A stretch of 47,943 bases of DNA from Candidatus Paceibacter sp. (lineage in GTDB: Bacteria > Patescibacteriota > Patescibacteriia > SG8-24 > DYFX01), in the NCBI GenBank assembly GCA_020724945.1, contig DYFX01000001.1:1-47943 (forward strand), written 5' to 3'. The notes below the pieces were generated by a model. The model ran no database searches. It saw only the letters and a program-made list of their open reading frames with translations, and was not told the origin of the DNA. Shown here one piece after another: positions 23,147-29,168 of the stretch. The translations under genes were made by a program, and so were the position numbers. The first letter of the stretch is position 1. Every line of letters begins with the position of its first letter.

Positions 23147-24334
23147 TCAGCGGCTGACCTGGAAGATGAAGGTCTTCAGGTAGTTGGATTCCGGGAAGTA
23201 GACGGACTGCGGGTGATCGGCGCTCTGGCGCACGACGGCGAGCAGGTCGAGGGTGATGCCGGCCTGCACGGAAGCGCGGCGGAGCGTGTAGGCCAGGTCG
23301 TCTTCCGTCAGGAAGTGCGAGCAGCTCGAGGTGGCGAAGATGCCGCCGTCCTTCACGAGGCGCATCGCGGCGCGGTTCAGGAAGTGGTACGCCTTGCGGC
23401 CGCTCTCGGCGTCCTTCATCGCCTTGATGAGGGCCGGAGGATCCATCACGACCATGTCGCGGTCGCCGTCCTTCTGCTCGCCGAGCCACTGGAAGATGTC
23501 GGCGGATTCCGTCGTGAAAGCCGCGGCCTTGATCTTGTGGAGCTTGGCATGTTTCTCGCAAAGCGCCAGCGCGTCCTCGGAGGCATCCATGTTGTGAACC
23601 GAAAGCGCGCCGCCCTTCATCATCGCCACGCCGGCCGCGCCGGAGTACGAGAAGAGGCTCAAGACCTTGCGGTCGTCGGCGAACTTCGCGAGCATGGCGC
23701 GGGCGTCCTTCTGATCCAGGAAGAAACCGGTCTTCTGTCCCGTCTTCACGGCAGCCAGGAACTTCAGGCCGTTCTCCTTGAACTCCACGAGGTCGTCGGC
23801 CTCGCCCTTGTGCACCGCGACGACATCCTCGAGCAGTTCCTCCTCGCGGACGGAGAGGTCGCTGCGTTCGACGATGTTCTCCGGAGCGAGGACCTCTTCG
23901 ATGGCGGCGATGACATCCAGGCGGAAACGGTCCATGCCGGTCGTGGAGAGCTGGAAGACGACGGTATCCTCGTAGCGATCGACCACGAGGCCCGGAAGGC
24001 GGTCCGCCTCGCCGAAGGCGACGCGGTAGCCGGTCGTGTGGGTGCCGGGGCCGTACCCCATCGCCAGTCGGCGGTCGTTCGCTTCCTTCAGGCGCGCCGT
24101 GATCCAGGCGCGGTCGATGGTCGCCTCGCCGAAGGCGAAGGCGCGCACCGCGATGGAGCTGCGGGCGGAATAGGTGCCGGTCGCGAGGATCTTGCCGTGC
24201 TTGTCGGCCACGCGGACGACATTGCCGTGCTCGGCGTCGTCAGGCGCCTTCTCGATGGCGCCGGAGAAGATCCAGGGGTGCCGGAAGGCGACATTCGCCT
24301 CCTTGCCGGGCTTGAGGGTGAGGGTGGGAATCAT
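23147..24334 (-). CDS. RlmI-like 23S rRNA cytosine-C5 methyltransferase
   Basis: 395 aa. An N-terminal PUA domain (residues ~1-75, LKPGKEANVAFRHPWIFSGAIEK) is followed by an EEHEE-like region and a Rossmann SAM-binding domain. The motifs VLSLFSYSGAAGVAMMKGGA and, near the end of the catalytic core, VVMDPPALIKAMKDA match the RlmI/RlmO branch, which methylates a cytosine of 23S rRNA (C1962 in E. coli). The catalytic Cys is likely in FATSSCSHFLTEDD. The start at 24334 gives the standard N-terminus; a longer frame upstream crosses a palindromic repeat. The gene is flanked on both sides by family C repeats. Confidence 0.9.
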   Translation of the reverse strand: MIPTLTLKPGKEANVAFRHPWIFSGAIEKAPDDAEHGNVVRVADKHGKILATGTYSARSSIAVRAFAFGEATIDRAWITARLKEANDRRLAMGYGPGTHTTGYRVAFGEADRLPGLVVDRYEDTVVFQLSTTGMDRFRLDVIAAIEEVLAPENIVERSDLSVREEELLEDVVAVHKGEADDLVEFKENGLKFLAAVKTGQKTGFFLDQKDARAMLAKFADDRKVLSLFSYSGAAGVAMMKGGALSVHNMDASEDALALCEKHAKLHKIKAAAFTTESADIFQWLGEQKDGDRDMVVMDPPALIKAMKDAESGRKAYHFLNRAAMRLVKDGGIFATSSCSHFLTEDDLAYTLRRASVQAGITLDLLAVVRQSADHPQSVYFPESNYLKTFIFQVSR

Positions 24335-24406
24335 AGCGCGCGATAGCGTAACAGGATTTCGCGGAAAAGAAAAGGTTCGGCCGCCACGGACGAGAAAAAC
24401 CCTCAT

Positions 24407-24440
24407 GTACCGTTTTGCGTCAGCTGACGCATTTCCGTAC
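24407..24440. repeat. 34-bp palindromic repeat, family C, copy 2
   Basis: GTACCGTTTTGCGTCAGCTG then ACGCATTTCCGTAC. The central 16 bp TGCGTCAGCTGACGCA are a perfect palindrome. It differs from copy 1 at four positions, one of them at the dyad centre. Confidence 0.8.
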
Positions 24441-24501
24441 ACGGGTCCGGAAATGAAAAAGCCTCCTCTCGCGTGGACCCCGGCCGCCGCGGGGTGATGC
24501 G

Positions 24502-24535
24502 ACAAAAAAGAAAGGCTCAACCGAGAGGTTGAGCC
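24502..24535 (-). terminator. Strong terminator closing the 24502-24746 transcript
   Basis: Perfect 9-bp stem GGCTCAACC-TCTC-GGTTGAGCC followed by TTTCTTTTTTG on the minus strand. Confidence 0.85.
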
Positions 24536-24660
24536 GAGCTGAGGGCCTTGGTGGCCAGATCGAGGAGCGCCAGAAGCGCTTCCTCCAGCCGCTGCCCGAG
24601 TTCGGGCAGGAAGGCCTTGAGCACAAGGAGCGTCAGGACGAGGAGGAAGACCTGCCGCAT
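24517..24660 (-). CDS. Possible 47-aa leucine-rich small protein
   Basis: Open frame MRQVFLLVLTLLVLKAFLPE... ending KALSSAQPLG, with 16 leucines in 47 residues. A hydrophobic N-terminal stretch resembles a membrane segment or signal peptide, followed by an amphipathic helix. The stop codon lies in the terminator stem. Initiation support is poor: GGAG is only one base from the ATG and is paired in the predicted leader fold. It may be a genuine small membrane protein with a regulated leader, or an accidental frame in a structured RNA. Confidence 0.4.
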   Translation of the reverse strand: MRQVFLLVLTLLVLKAFLPELGQRLEEALLALLDLATKALSSAQPLG

Positions 24661-24752
24661 ACTCCGAGGGTTAGACCCCGAGGGCGGCTTAAGTTTCCTC
24701 CTCGGGCGCCCGACTCCGCAGCGCGGAGACGGATGTCCGAGGAGGACATACC

Positions 24753-24781
24753 TTTATATGCCATTTTCCGAGTTTTGTCAA
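24753..24781 (-). promoter_or_regulatory. Consensus sigma-70-type promoter, strongest in the window
   Basis: TTGACA (24781-24776), 17-nt spacer, TATAAA (24758-24753) on the minus strand. It drives the foldable transcript that ends at 24502. It lies directly beside a family B repeat (24802-24861). Confidence 0.85.
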
Positions 24782-24801
24782 GCTCCCATCCGTCATCATA
24801 T

Positions 24802-24861
24802 GTAGCCGCAAGGCTTGCCTTGCCGATACGGAAGACGCGGCGGGGCAAGCCCCGCAGCTAC
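24802..24861. repeat. BIME-like palindromic repeat, family B, copy 4
   Basis: GTAGCCGCAAGGCTTGCCTTG and CGGGGCAAGCCCCGCAGCTAC in the same order as copy 1, with a slightly shorter spacer. It lies between the hom terminator and the consensus promoter. Confidence 0.85.
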
Positions 24862-24888
24862 GCGGGATGACGAAATCGCGGCGACAAG

Positions 24889-24914
24889 AAAAAACGCCCG
24901 TCTAGAGACGGGCG
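24889..24914 (-). terminator. Terminator of the homoserine dehydrogenase gene
   Basis: CGCCCGTC-TCTA-GACGGGCG followed by TTTTTTC on the minus strand; the TAG stop codon is in the loop. Confidence 0.85.
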
Positions 24915-25930
24915 ATCGAGCGGAGGATGTCGCCGAAGACGGCGGTGGCGGTGACCGCGGCGCCGGCGCCCGGCCCCTGGATCACGATGGGGTGCGCGCC
25001 GTTCCGCTCCGTCTCGATGACGAAGCGGTTCTCGGCGCCTTCGAGCGGCGAACGGGCGGCATCCCGCTCGCGCAGGCCGCCGCGCACGACGCTCGATCCG
25101 GAGACGGTCGGTTCGATCTCGACCGCGTACTCGGCGGAGCGGTAGTGCGCCCACGCCTCCGGCCAGTCGGCGACGCCCGCCACCTTCTCAACGAAGTCCT
25201 TGCCGAACAGGTTCGCGGCGTCGGACGAGATGACCGGCGCGATGGCGTCCTCGCGCAGCCACGAGCAGCCGCACAAGCTCGCCAGGATCTTCGTCTTGCG
25301 GATCACATCCTTGCAGAGCAGGTCCTCGCGCGGGTCCGGTTCGGTCAGGCCGAGGTCGCGGGCTTCCGCGAGCGCCTTGCCGAACGGGACGCGCTTGGCG
25401 TGGGCCTCGCACAGGAAGTTCAGCGTGCCGGAGAGCGTCGCCGTGAGGCGCACGATGCGGTCGCCGGTCTCGACCAGCTCGCGGAGCGTGCGGACGACGG
25501 GCAATCCCCCGCCGACCGTCGCCTCGAACCAATAGGCCCGGTGCGAGCGGAGATCCGTCGCGTCCGTCAGGCGGCAGAAGGTCGGCCGGTCCGTATCGAG
25601 CGGGCGCTTGTTGGCCGTCACGACGGTGAATCCCGACTCGACGAGCGACAGGTGCAGGGCCAGCGTCCGCGCGTCGGAGACATCGACGACGACGGGCTCG
25701 CGCCCGCGACGGCGCAGCGCGTGCGCCAGTTCGACGACGGGCAGCCACGCGTCCGACGATGTGCGCCGGTCGGCGCTGCCGTCCGCGCGGTCGATCCGGT
25801 CGCTCGTGACCTCCGCCTCCAGGACGAACTTCAGGTCCGTTCCGGGGCGGTCATGGTACGCGCGGAGGTGCCGTTTGAGGGCGCCTCCGACGCGTCCGCG
25901 CCCGATCAGGATCAGGTCGATCTCTCGCAT
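24902..25930 (-). CDS. hom: Homoserine dehydrogenase
   Basis: Reduces aspartate semialdehyde to homoserine with NAD(P)H, the branch point to threonine and methionine. 342 aa. The Rossmann start is LILIGRGRVGGALKRHL. The substrate domain shows FEATVGGGLPVVRTL and TEPDPREDLLCKDVIRKTKILA, matching the conserved E-P-D-P-R-D-D-L block and catalytic Lys. There is no ACT domain and no fused aspartokinase. A strong GAGGAGGT lies 6 nt before the ATG. It is a single-gene unit; no other threonine or methionine pathway gene is in the window, so pathway completeness cannot be judged. Confidence 0.9.
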   Translation of the reverse strand: MREIDLILIGRGRVGGALKRHLRAYHDRPGTDLKFVLEAEVTSDRIDRADGSADRRTSSDAWLPVVELAHALRRRGREPVVVDVSDARTLALHLSLVESGFTVVTANKRPLDTDRPTFCRLTDATDLRSHRAYWFEATVGGGLPVVRTLRELVETGDRIVRLTATLSGTLNFLCEAHAKRVPFGKALAEARDLGLTEPDPREDLLCKDVIRKTKILASLCGCSWLREDAIAPVISSDAANLFGKDFVEKVAGVADWPEAWAHYRSAEYAVEIEPTVSGSSVVRGGLRERDAARSPLEGAENRFVIETERNGAHPIVIQGPGAGAAVTATAVFGDILRSIARL

Positions 25931-25995
25931 GCGTAACCTCCTCGCGGTTGGACCGCCGAGGCGTTCTTACCATGACGGCGGCGTTTCGTGAAGTC

Positions 25996-26018
25996 AAAAC
26001 CGCCCTTGCGGGCGGTTT
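25996..26018 (-). terminator. Terminator of the DUF4349 gene
   Basis: AAACCGCCC-GCAA-GGGCGGTTTT on the minus strand, a GNRA-capped stem. Confidence 0.8.
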
Positions 26019-26026
26019 CGCGGCGA

Positions 26027-27019
26027 TCAGGCGTTCGGGCGGCGCCGCTTCCAGATTTTCCAGACGATCCAGGCGACGAGGCCGATCGGGAGCAGGAGGC
26101 CTCCCCAGACGATGACGACATAGATGAGTCCGGCGGCGAGATCCTGGGCGGCGGCGACCAGGGTCTGCACGGCGCCGCGGAAGATGGCGCCGAGGCGGAA
26201 CTCCTTGGTGGGCGCGCGGACCGTCGCCTCCTCCTCCAGCGAGACCGAGATGGTCGAGTATGATGTCGTGTTCTCGAGGTACTTCAGGCGGCCCTCATAC
26301 GACTCGATGACGGAGCGGATGGAACCGAGACGTTCCTGGACCTTGAGGATGTCCTCGATGGTGCGGGCCTGCTTCAGGATCTCGAGATAGACCTCCTCCT
26401 GCGCCCGGGCGTTGCGGAGCTGGGCCTGGAGGTCGGTGTACTGCTCGGTGACATCCTGTCCTGTGGCGGTCTCGTGCTTCACGAGTGTCGCGAGCCCCTT
26501 GATGGCGGACATCGCCTCCTCGAACTTCTCGACCGGCACGCGCACGCTGACCTCGCCGCCGTAGCTGCCGTCGCCGCGCTCGGTGACGGACGAGCTCTGG
26601 ACGAAGCCGCCGCGCTCGACGGCGATCTTGCCGATGTCGGCCGCCGCGTCGGCGACCTTCTCGACAAGCATGCGGAGATAGCCGTTCTTCACGATCTTCT
26701 GGTCGACCTCGGCGGCGGTCTGCCCGGCCGTCGGCTGCGGCGTCGGGAAATACATCATCGCCGCGCTGCGGCCGTCATAGTCCGCCGGAGGCATCGGGGC
26801 GACGCTGGGCGCCATCTTGCCGGGCATTCCGCCGCCGGACGCTTCGCCGTAGGCGTACGAATCCTCCGAAACGCCGATCGAGGACAGGCCGCGTTCCTGC
26901 GTGACGGCGTAGGGCATCACGCGGAACGACTGCCAGGCGACCGCGACGACGAGGGCGGCCACGAGGAGCGCCAGGGCCGTCTTCGGCTTCTGCTTGAAGT
27001 ATGCGACGAGGTTCGTCAT
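26027..27019 (-). CDS. DUF4349 domain membrane protein
   Basis: 330 aa. An N-terminal signal-anchor (LALLVAALVVAVAWQSF, about residues 16-32) is followed by a Gly/Pro-rich linker. The DUF4349 domain then runs from about 105 to 315, with KNGYLRMLVEKVADAAADIGKIA, GGFVQSSSVTERG and a coiled-coil part TEQYTDLQAQLRNARAQEE. A second hydrophobic helix near the C-terminus (LIYVVIVWGGLLLPIGLVAWI) ends in a basic cytoplasmic tail. Family function is unknown; topology implies an extracytoplasmic coiled-coil domain anchored at both ends. An extended -10 (TGGTAGAAT) sits at 27048-27056, which rules out the in-frame upstream ATG. Confidence 0.88.
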   Translation of the reverse strand: MTNLVAYFKQKPKTALALLVAALVVAVAWQSFRVMPYAVTQERGLSSIGVSEDSYAYGEASGGGMPGKMAPSVAPMPPADYDGRSAAMMYFPTPQPTAGQTAAEVDQKIVKNGYLRMLVEKVADAAADIGKIAVERGGFVQSSSVTERGDGSYGGEVSVRVPVEKFEEAMSAIKGLATLVKHETATGQDVTEQYTDLQAQLRNARAQEEVYLEILKQARTIEDILKVQERLGSIRSVIESYEGRLKYLENTTSYSTISVSLEEEATVRAPTKEFRLGAIFRGAVQTLVAAAQDLAAGLIYVVIVWGGLLLPIGLVAWIVWKIWKRRRPNA

Positions 27020-27047
27020 AGAACGATGGAGCTTAATTTCTAGGTCC

Positions 27048-27056
27048 ATTCTACCA
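27048..27056 (-). promoter_or_regulatory. Extended -10 of the DUF4349 gene
   Basis: TGG-TAGAAT on the minus strand, about 28 nt before the ATG at 27019. No clear -35. Confidence 0.5.
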
Positions 27057-27089
27057 TAGTCCTACGGATGCCGCGCGTTTCGGTAACGA

Positions 27090-27112
27090 AAATCCCGCGC
27101 AGGGGCGCGGGA
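27090..27112 (-). terminator. Terminator of the 223-aa ParB-like gene
   Basis: CCCGCGC-CCCT-GCGCGGG followed by ATTTTCG on the minus strand. Confidence 0.7.
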
Positions 27113-27116
27113 GAGG

Positions 27117-27788
27117 CTAACCGTCGATGCCGACATGCTTGAGGTCGCGGAAGAGGTCCGGACGGAGGTTGAAGAACCGCTGGTCCTTGGGCGGCTTGGC
27201 GTCGACCGCCCGGATGGAGCTCCACTTGCGCAGGTCGCACGGGAAGGCCTCCCGCGGGTCGGTGATCTTGACGATCTCGAGCGTCGTGCCGGCGCCCTTG
27301 GTGTAGGAGAACCGGTGGATGCCGTCGAGCACGGCGTGGCGGTTGCCGATCTGCTCGACGATGGGCGGCAGATACTGGGCGATGGCCCGGTCCCCTGCCG
27401 CCGTCGTGCCGAAGATGAGCGCGGCGCCCTTCTTGGCGATGCCGTACGGCACATCGTGCCCTTCGAACATCGCCGTGAACAGCTCGTGCAGGTCGTTGAT
27501 CTTGCGGCGCTCGACGAAGGTCTGTCCGACCTTCGACATGCGCGGGTCCATGCGGTAGCGGTCGATGCGGCAGCCGGCGTACGGCTTCCGCGCCGGGTCG
27601 CCCTGCAGCGGGACGCTCTCCAGCAGGCGCACGAGGTAATCGAGGCGCATGTTCACGATGTGGCGCGCGTCGACGATCTGGCGGGGCGAGACGATGCGGT
27701 CGGCGCCGGACATCCGGGCGTACTCGCGCATGTCGAGGCCCGTGCGGCGGCCGAATTCGGACAGGTCGATCGGTTCGAACGAGGACAT
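27117..27788 (-). CDS. Uncharacterised 223-aa protein with a ParB/sulfiredoxin-like DGxHR motif
   Basis: Starts MSSFEPIDLSEFGRRTGLDM with a strong Shine-Dalgarno (CCGGAGGT, 7 nt spacing). The middle and C-terminal parts are globular. HAVLDGIHRFSYTKGAGTTLEIVKI resembles the D-G-x-H-R signature of the ParB N-terminal/sulfiredoxin-like fold, where it binds a nucleotide. The match is one motif only. The rest (RKINDLHELFTAMFEGHD, RKWSSIRAVDAKPPKDQRFF) is unfamiliar. It is a monocistronic gene with its own terminator, divergent from the next plus-strand gene. Confidence 0.75.
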   Translation of the reverse strand: MSSFEPIDLSEFGRRTGLDMREYARMSGADRIVSPRQIVDARHIVNMRLDYLVRLLESVPLQGDPARKPYAGCRIDRYRMDPRMSKVGQTFVERRKINDLHELFTAMFEGHDVPYGIAKKGAALIFGTTAAGDRAIAQYLPPIVEQIGNRHAVLDGIHRFSYTKGAGTTLEIVKITDPREAFPCDLRKWSSIRAVDAKPPKDQRFFNLRPDLFRDLKHVGIDG

Positions 27789-27839
27789 GGCAAAGACCTC
27801 CGGAGGCACACTCTACGCCGTGTCGCGGCCCCTGGCTTG

Positions 27840-27868
27840 TGGACAAACGGGACGACGGGCCGTATCCT
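27840..27868 (+). promoter_or_regulatory. Promoter of the 103-aa membrane-anchored protein gene
   Basis: TGGACA (27840-27845), 17-nt spacer, TATCCT (27863-27868). A leader of about 10 nt carries AGGAGG just before the ATG at 27885. Confidence 0.55.
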
Positions 27869-27884
27869 CGTGCCAGGAGGCGCC

Positions 27885-28196
27885 ATGTCGAAGAAAGAAG
27901 CCCTGAAATGGTCCTTTGCGCTCGTCGTGGTGGTCGCGACCGTGGTCGCGTTCGATGCCCTGTACGGGCGGGGGCGCGGCACCGCGTTCGCCGATGAGGC
28001 TCGCACGACCGTCGAGATCAAGCTCGCGCCCGGACAGAAGCTCGTCGATGTCAGCTGGCACTGCTTCAGCGACTTCGCCTGCGCGCCGTTCGTGCTGACG
28101 CGAGCGATGCGCAAGGACGAGGCGTCCGAGACCTACGGGTTCTCCAGCCTGGATGCGGATATCCGCAGGTCCTATGTCATCAAGGAGTCGCGCTAG
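27885..28196 (+). CDS. Uncharacterised membrane-anchored or secreted protein, 103 aa
   Basis: Begins MSKKEALKWSFALVVVVATVVAFDAL, a basic head plus one hydrophobic helix typical of a signal anchor. A ~75-residue outer domain follows, containing APGQKLVDVSWHCFSDFACAPFVLTR, with two cysteines that could form a disulfide, and a C-terminal DADIRRSYVIKE. No family recognised. AGGAGG lies 6 nt before the ATG, a clear leadered start in contrast to the many leaderless genes nearby. Confidence 0.75.
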   Translation: MSKKEALKWSFALVVVVATVVAFDALYGRGRGTAFADEARTTVEIKLAPGQKLVDVSWHCFSDFACAPFVLTRAMRKDEASETYGFSSLDADIRRSYVIKESR

Positions 28197-28230
28197 CGCC
28201 GCGGGCCGCCATGCGGTACCCTCGAACCAT

Positions 28231-28530
28231 ATGCGCTTCGAATCGCCCATGACGCAGGAATCCGCCGAACGCGCGCGCGTCGACGCGCTCGCCGACGCGG
28301 CCGCACGGCTCGCCCCTTCGCTCGACCTGAAGCGCGCGCCCGACGGCCATGTGCACAAGGCGCTCGACGAGGCCGGCATCCGGGACGCCGGCGAACGCAA
28401 GCGGCTGATCGGCAAGATCAAGGCCGAGCTGCATCGCCGCCGCCCCATCCCCCTCTCCGAACGCGTCGACCTCATCGAGGACGCGCGCATCCAGGAGCTC
28501 CGCCACCCCAAAGACGAAGACGAGGCCTAG
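28231..28530 (+). CDS. Uncharacterised basic/acidic helical protein, 99 aa
   Basis: MRFESPMTQESAERARVDAL is followed by a largely helical, Arg/Asp/Glu/Ala-rich sequence with a conserved-looking centre DEAGIRDAGERKRLIGKIKAELHRRRP and an acidic tail. No domain recognised. The 3' end runs into its terminator. The ATG at 28231 has no Shine-Dalgarno but has TACCCT ending 8 nt upstream, so a leaderless start is possible. The internal ATG at 28249 is an alternative. Confidence 0.65.
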   Translation: MRFESPMTQESAERARVDALADAAARLAPSLDLKRAPDGHVHKALDEAGIRDAGERKRLIGKIKAELHRRRPIPLSERVDLIEDARIQELRHPKDEDEA

Positions 28531-28545
28531 GCCCCGTCTTTTTTT
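28517..28545 (+). terminator. Terminator of the 99-aa gene
   Basis: GACG-A-GGCC-TA-GGCC-C-CGTC stem followed by TTTTTTT; the stop codon TAG is at the loop. Confidence 0.6.
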
Positions 28546-28556
28546 CGTCCGTGCGA

Positions 28557-29123
28557 TCAGGCGCCGATGGGATGTTCCTGGCGCAGCATCTTCCGAAGCG
28601 CGCGGTGCTCGGGAATCGTCCTCGCGACGAGCGCCCAGAAGCGCGGCGAATGGTCGAAGGCGAGCAGGTGGCAGAGTTCGTGCACGACGATGTAGTCGGC
28701 CAGGCGCGGCGGCAGGAGCGCGATGCGATAGTTGAACGAGAGGCGCCCGTCGCGCGAGCAGCTGCCCCAGCGGGATTTCTGGTCTCGCACGGAGACGGCC
28801 CTCACCTTCACGCTGTAGGCCGGCGCGTAGCGCGCGATGGCCGCGTAGGCGAGGCGCCTGGCGGCCTCCTTGTGGCGCAGGTAGTCGCCGCGCGCCTGCG
28901 CCCTGGTCGGTCGCGGCGCGATCCGGCGCATGATTTCGGAGGTGCGCGCGACCCAGTCGGCTTGCACGCGCATGAAGCGCAGGACGGACGCCCAGGACGC
29001 CCCGCGCGGCACGGTCACGAGCGTGCGGCCGCCGGGATGCACGCGGATGCTAAGGCGCCGCGCCCGCGGGTGCGTGCGGAGTTCCGCCTCGAAGGGCATC
29101 GCGTCGTCGATCGTCGTCCGCAT
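28557..29123 (-). CDS. YgjP-like (DUF45) zinc metallopeptidase
   Basis: 188 aa. The C-terminal half carries the family hallmarks in order: DQKSRWGSCSRDGRLSFNYR, LLPPRLADYIVVHELCHLLAFDHS, then FWALVARTIPEHRALRKML. HELCH plus the following histidine form the zinc site. N-terminal beta-rich part: RRLSIRVHPGGRTLVTVPRG. These enzymes are short soluble gluzincin-like proteases of unclear substrate. The start at 29123 is supported by an extended -10 (TGGTATACT) ending 8 nt before it, i.e. leaderless. Confidence 0.9.
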   Translation of the reverse strand: MRTTIDDAMPFEAELRTHPRARRLSIRVHPGGRTLVTVPRGASWASVLRFMRVQADWVARTSEIMRRIAPRPTRAQARGDYLRHKEAARRLAYAAIARYAPAYSVKVRAVSVRDQKSRWGSCSRDGRLSFNYRIALLPPRLADYIVVHELCHLLAFDHSPRFWALVARTIPEHRALRKMLRQEHPIGA

Positions 29124-29131
29124 ATGCGGGC

Positions 29132-29160
29132 AGTATACCAAAACGCCCCTCGCGGGGCGC
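29132..29160 (-). promoter_or_regulatory. Composite nrdA terminator and leaderless promoter
   Basis: On the minus strand GCGCCCC-GCGA-GGGGCG ends in TTTTGG and continues directly as TATACT, followed 8 nt later by the ATG of the YgjP-like gene. It uses the same TTTTGGTATACT junction as at 10993-11024. Confidence 0.75.
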
Positions 29161-29168
29161 TCCGGAAC

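Larger units (their letters stand above)
24502..24746 (-). ncRNA. Candidate structured small RNA (about 245 nt) with its own promoter and terminator
   Basis: Between a consensus promoter (24753-24781) and a strong terminator (24502-24535) the minus strand folds readily. The 5' region has CCTCCTCGG pairing with CCGAGGAGG across the hairpin CTCCGC-GCT-GCGGAG, or alternatively ATGTCC-TCCTC-GGACAT. Further 3' are GGGG-TCTAA-CCC, CTGCCCGA/TCGGGCAG, AGCGC-TTCTG-GCGCT and GGCC-ACCAA-GGCC. I could not match it to SRP RNA, 6S RNA, tmRNA or RNase P RNA. A 47-codon frame lies inside it (see 24517-24660), so a leader plus small protein is the alternative. High GC alone produces some hairpins, hence only moderate confidence. 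Confidence 0.5.

Noticed and set aside
24633..24848. A 71-codon minus-strand frame ending GVCGRSSSSS
   Set aside because: It starts inside a family B repeat, runs over the consensus promoter and is Ser/Arg/Gly-rich; not consistent with the transcript start.
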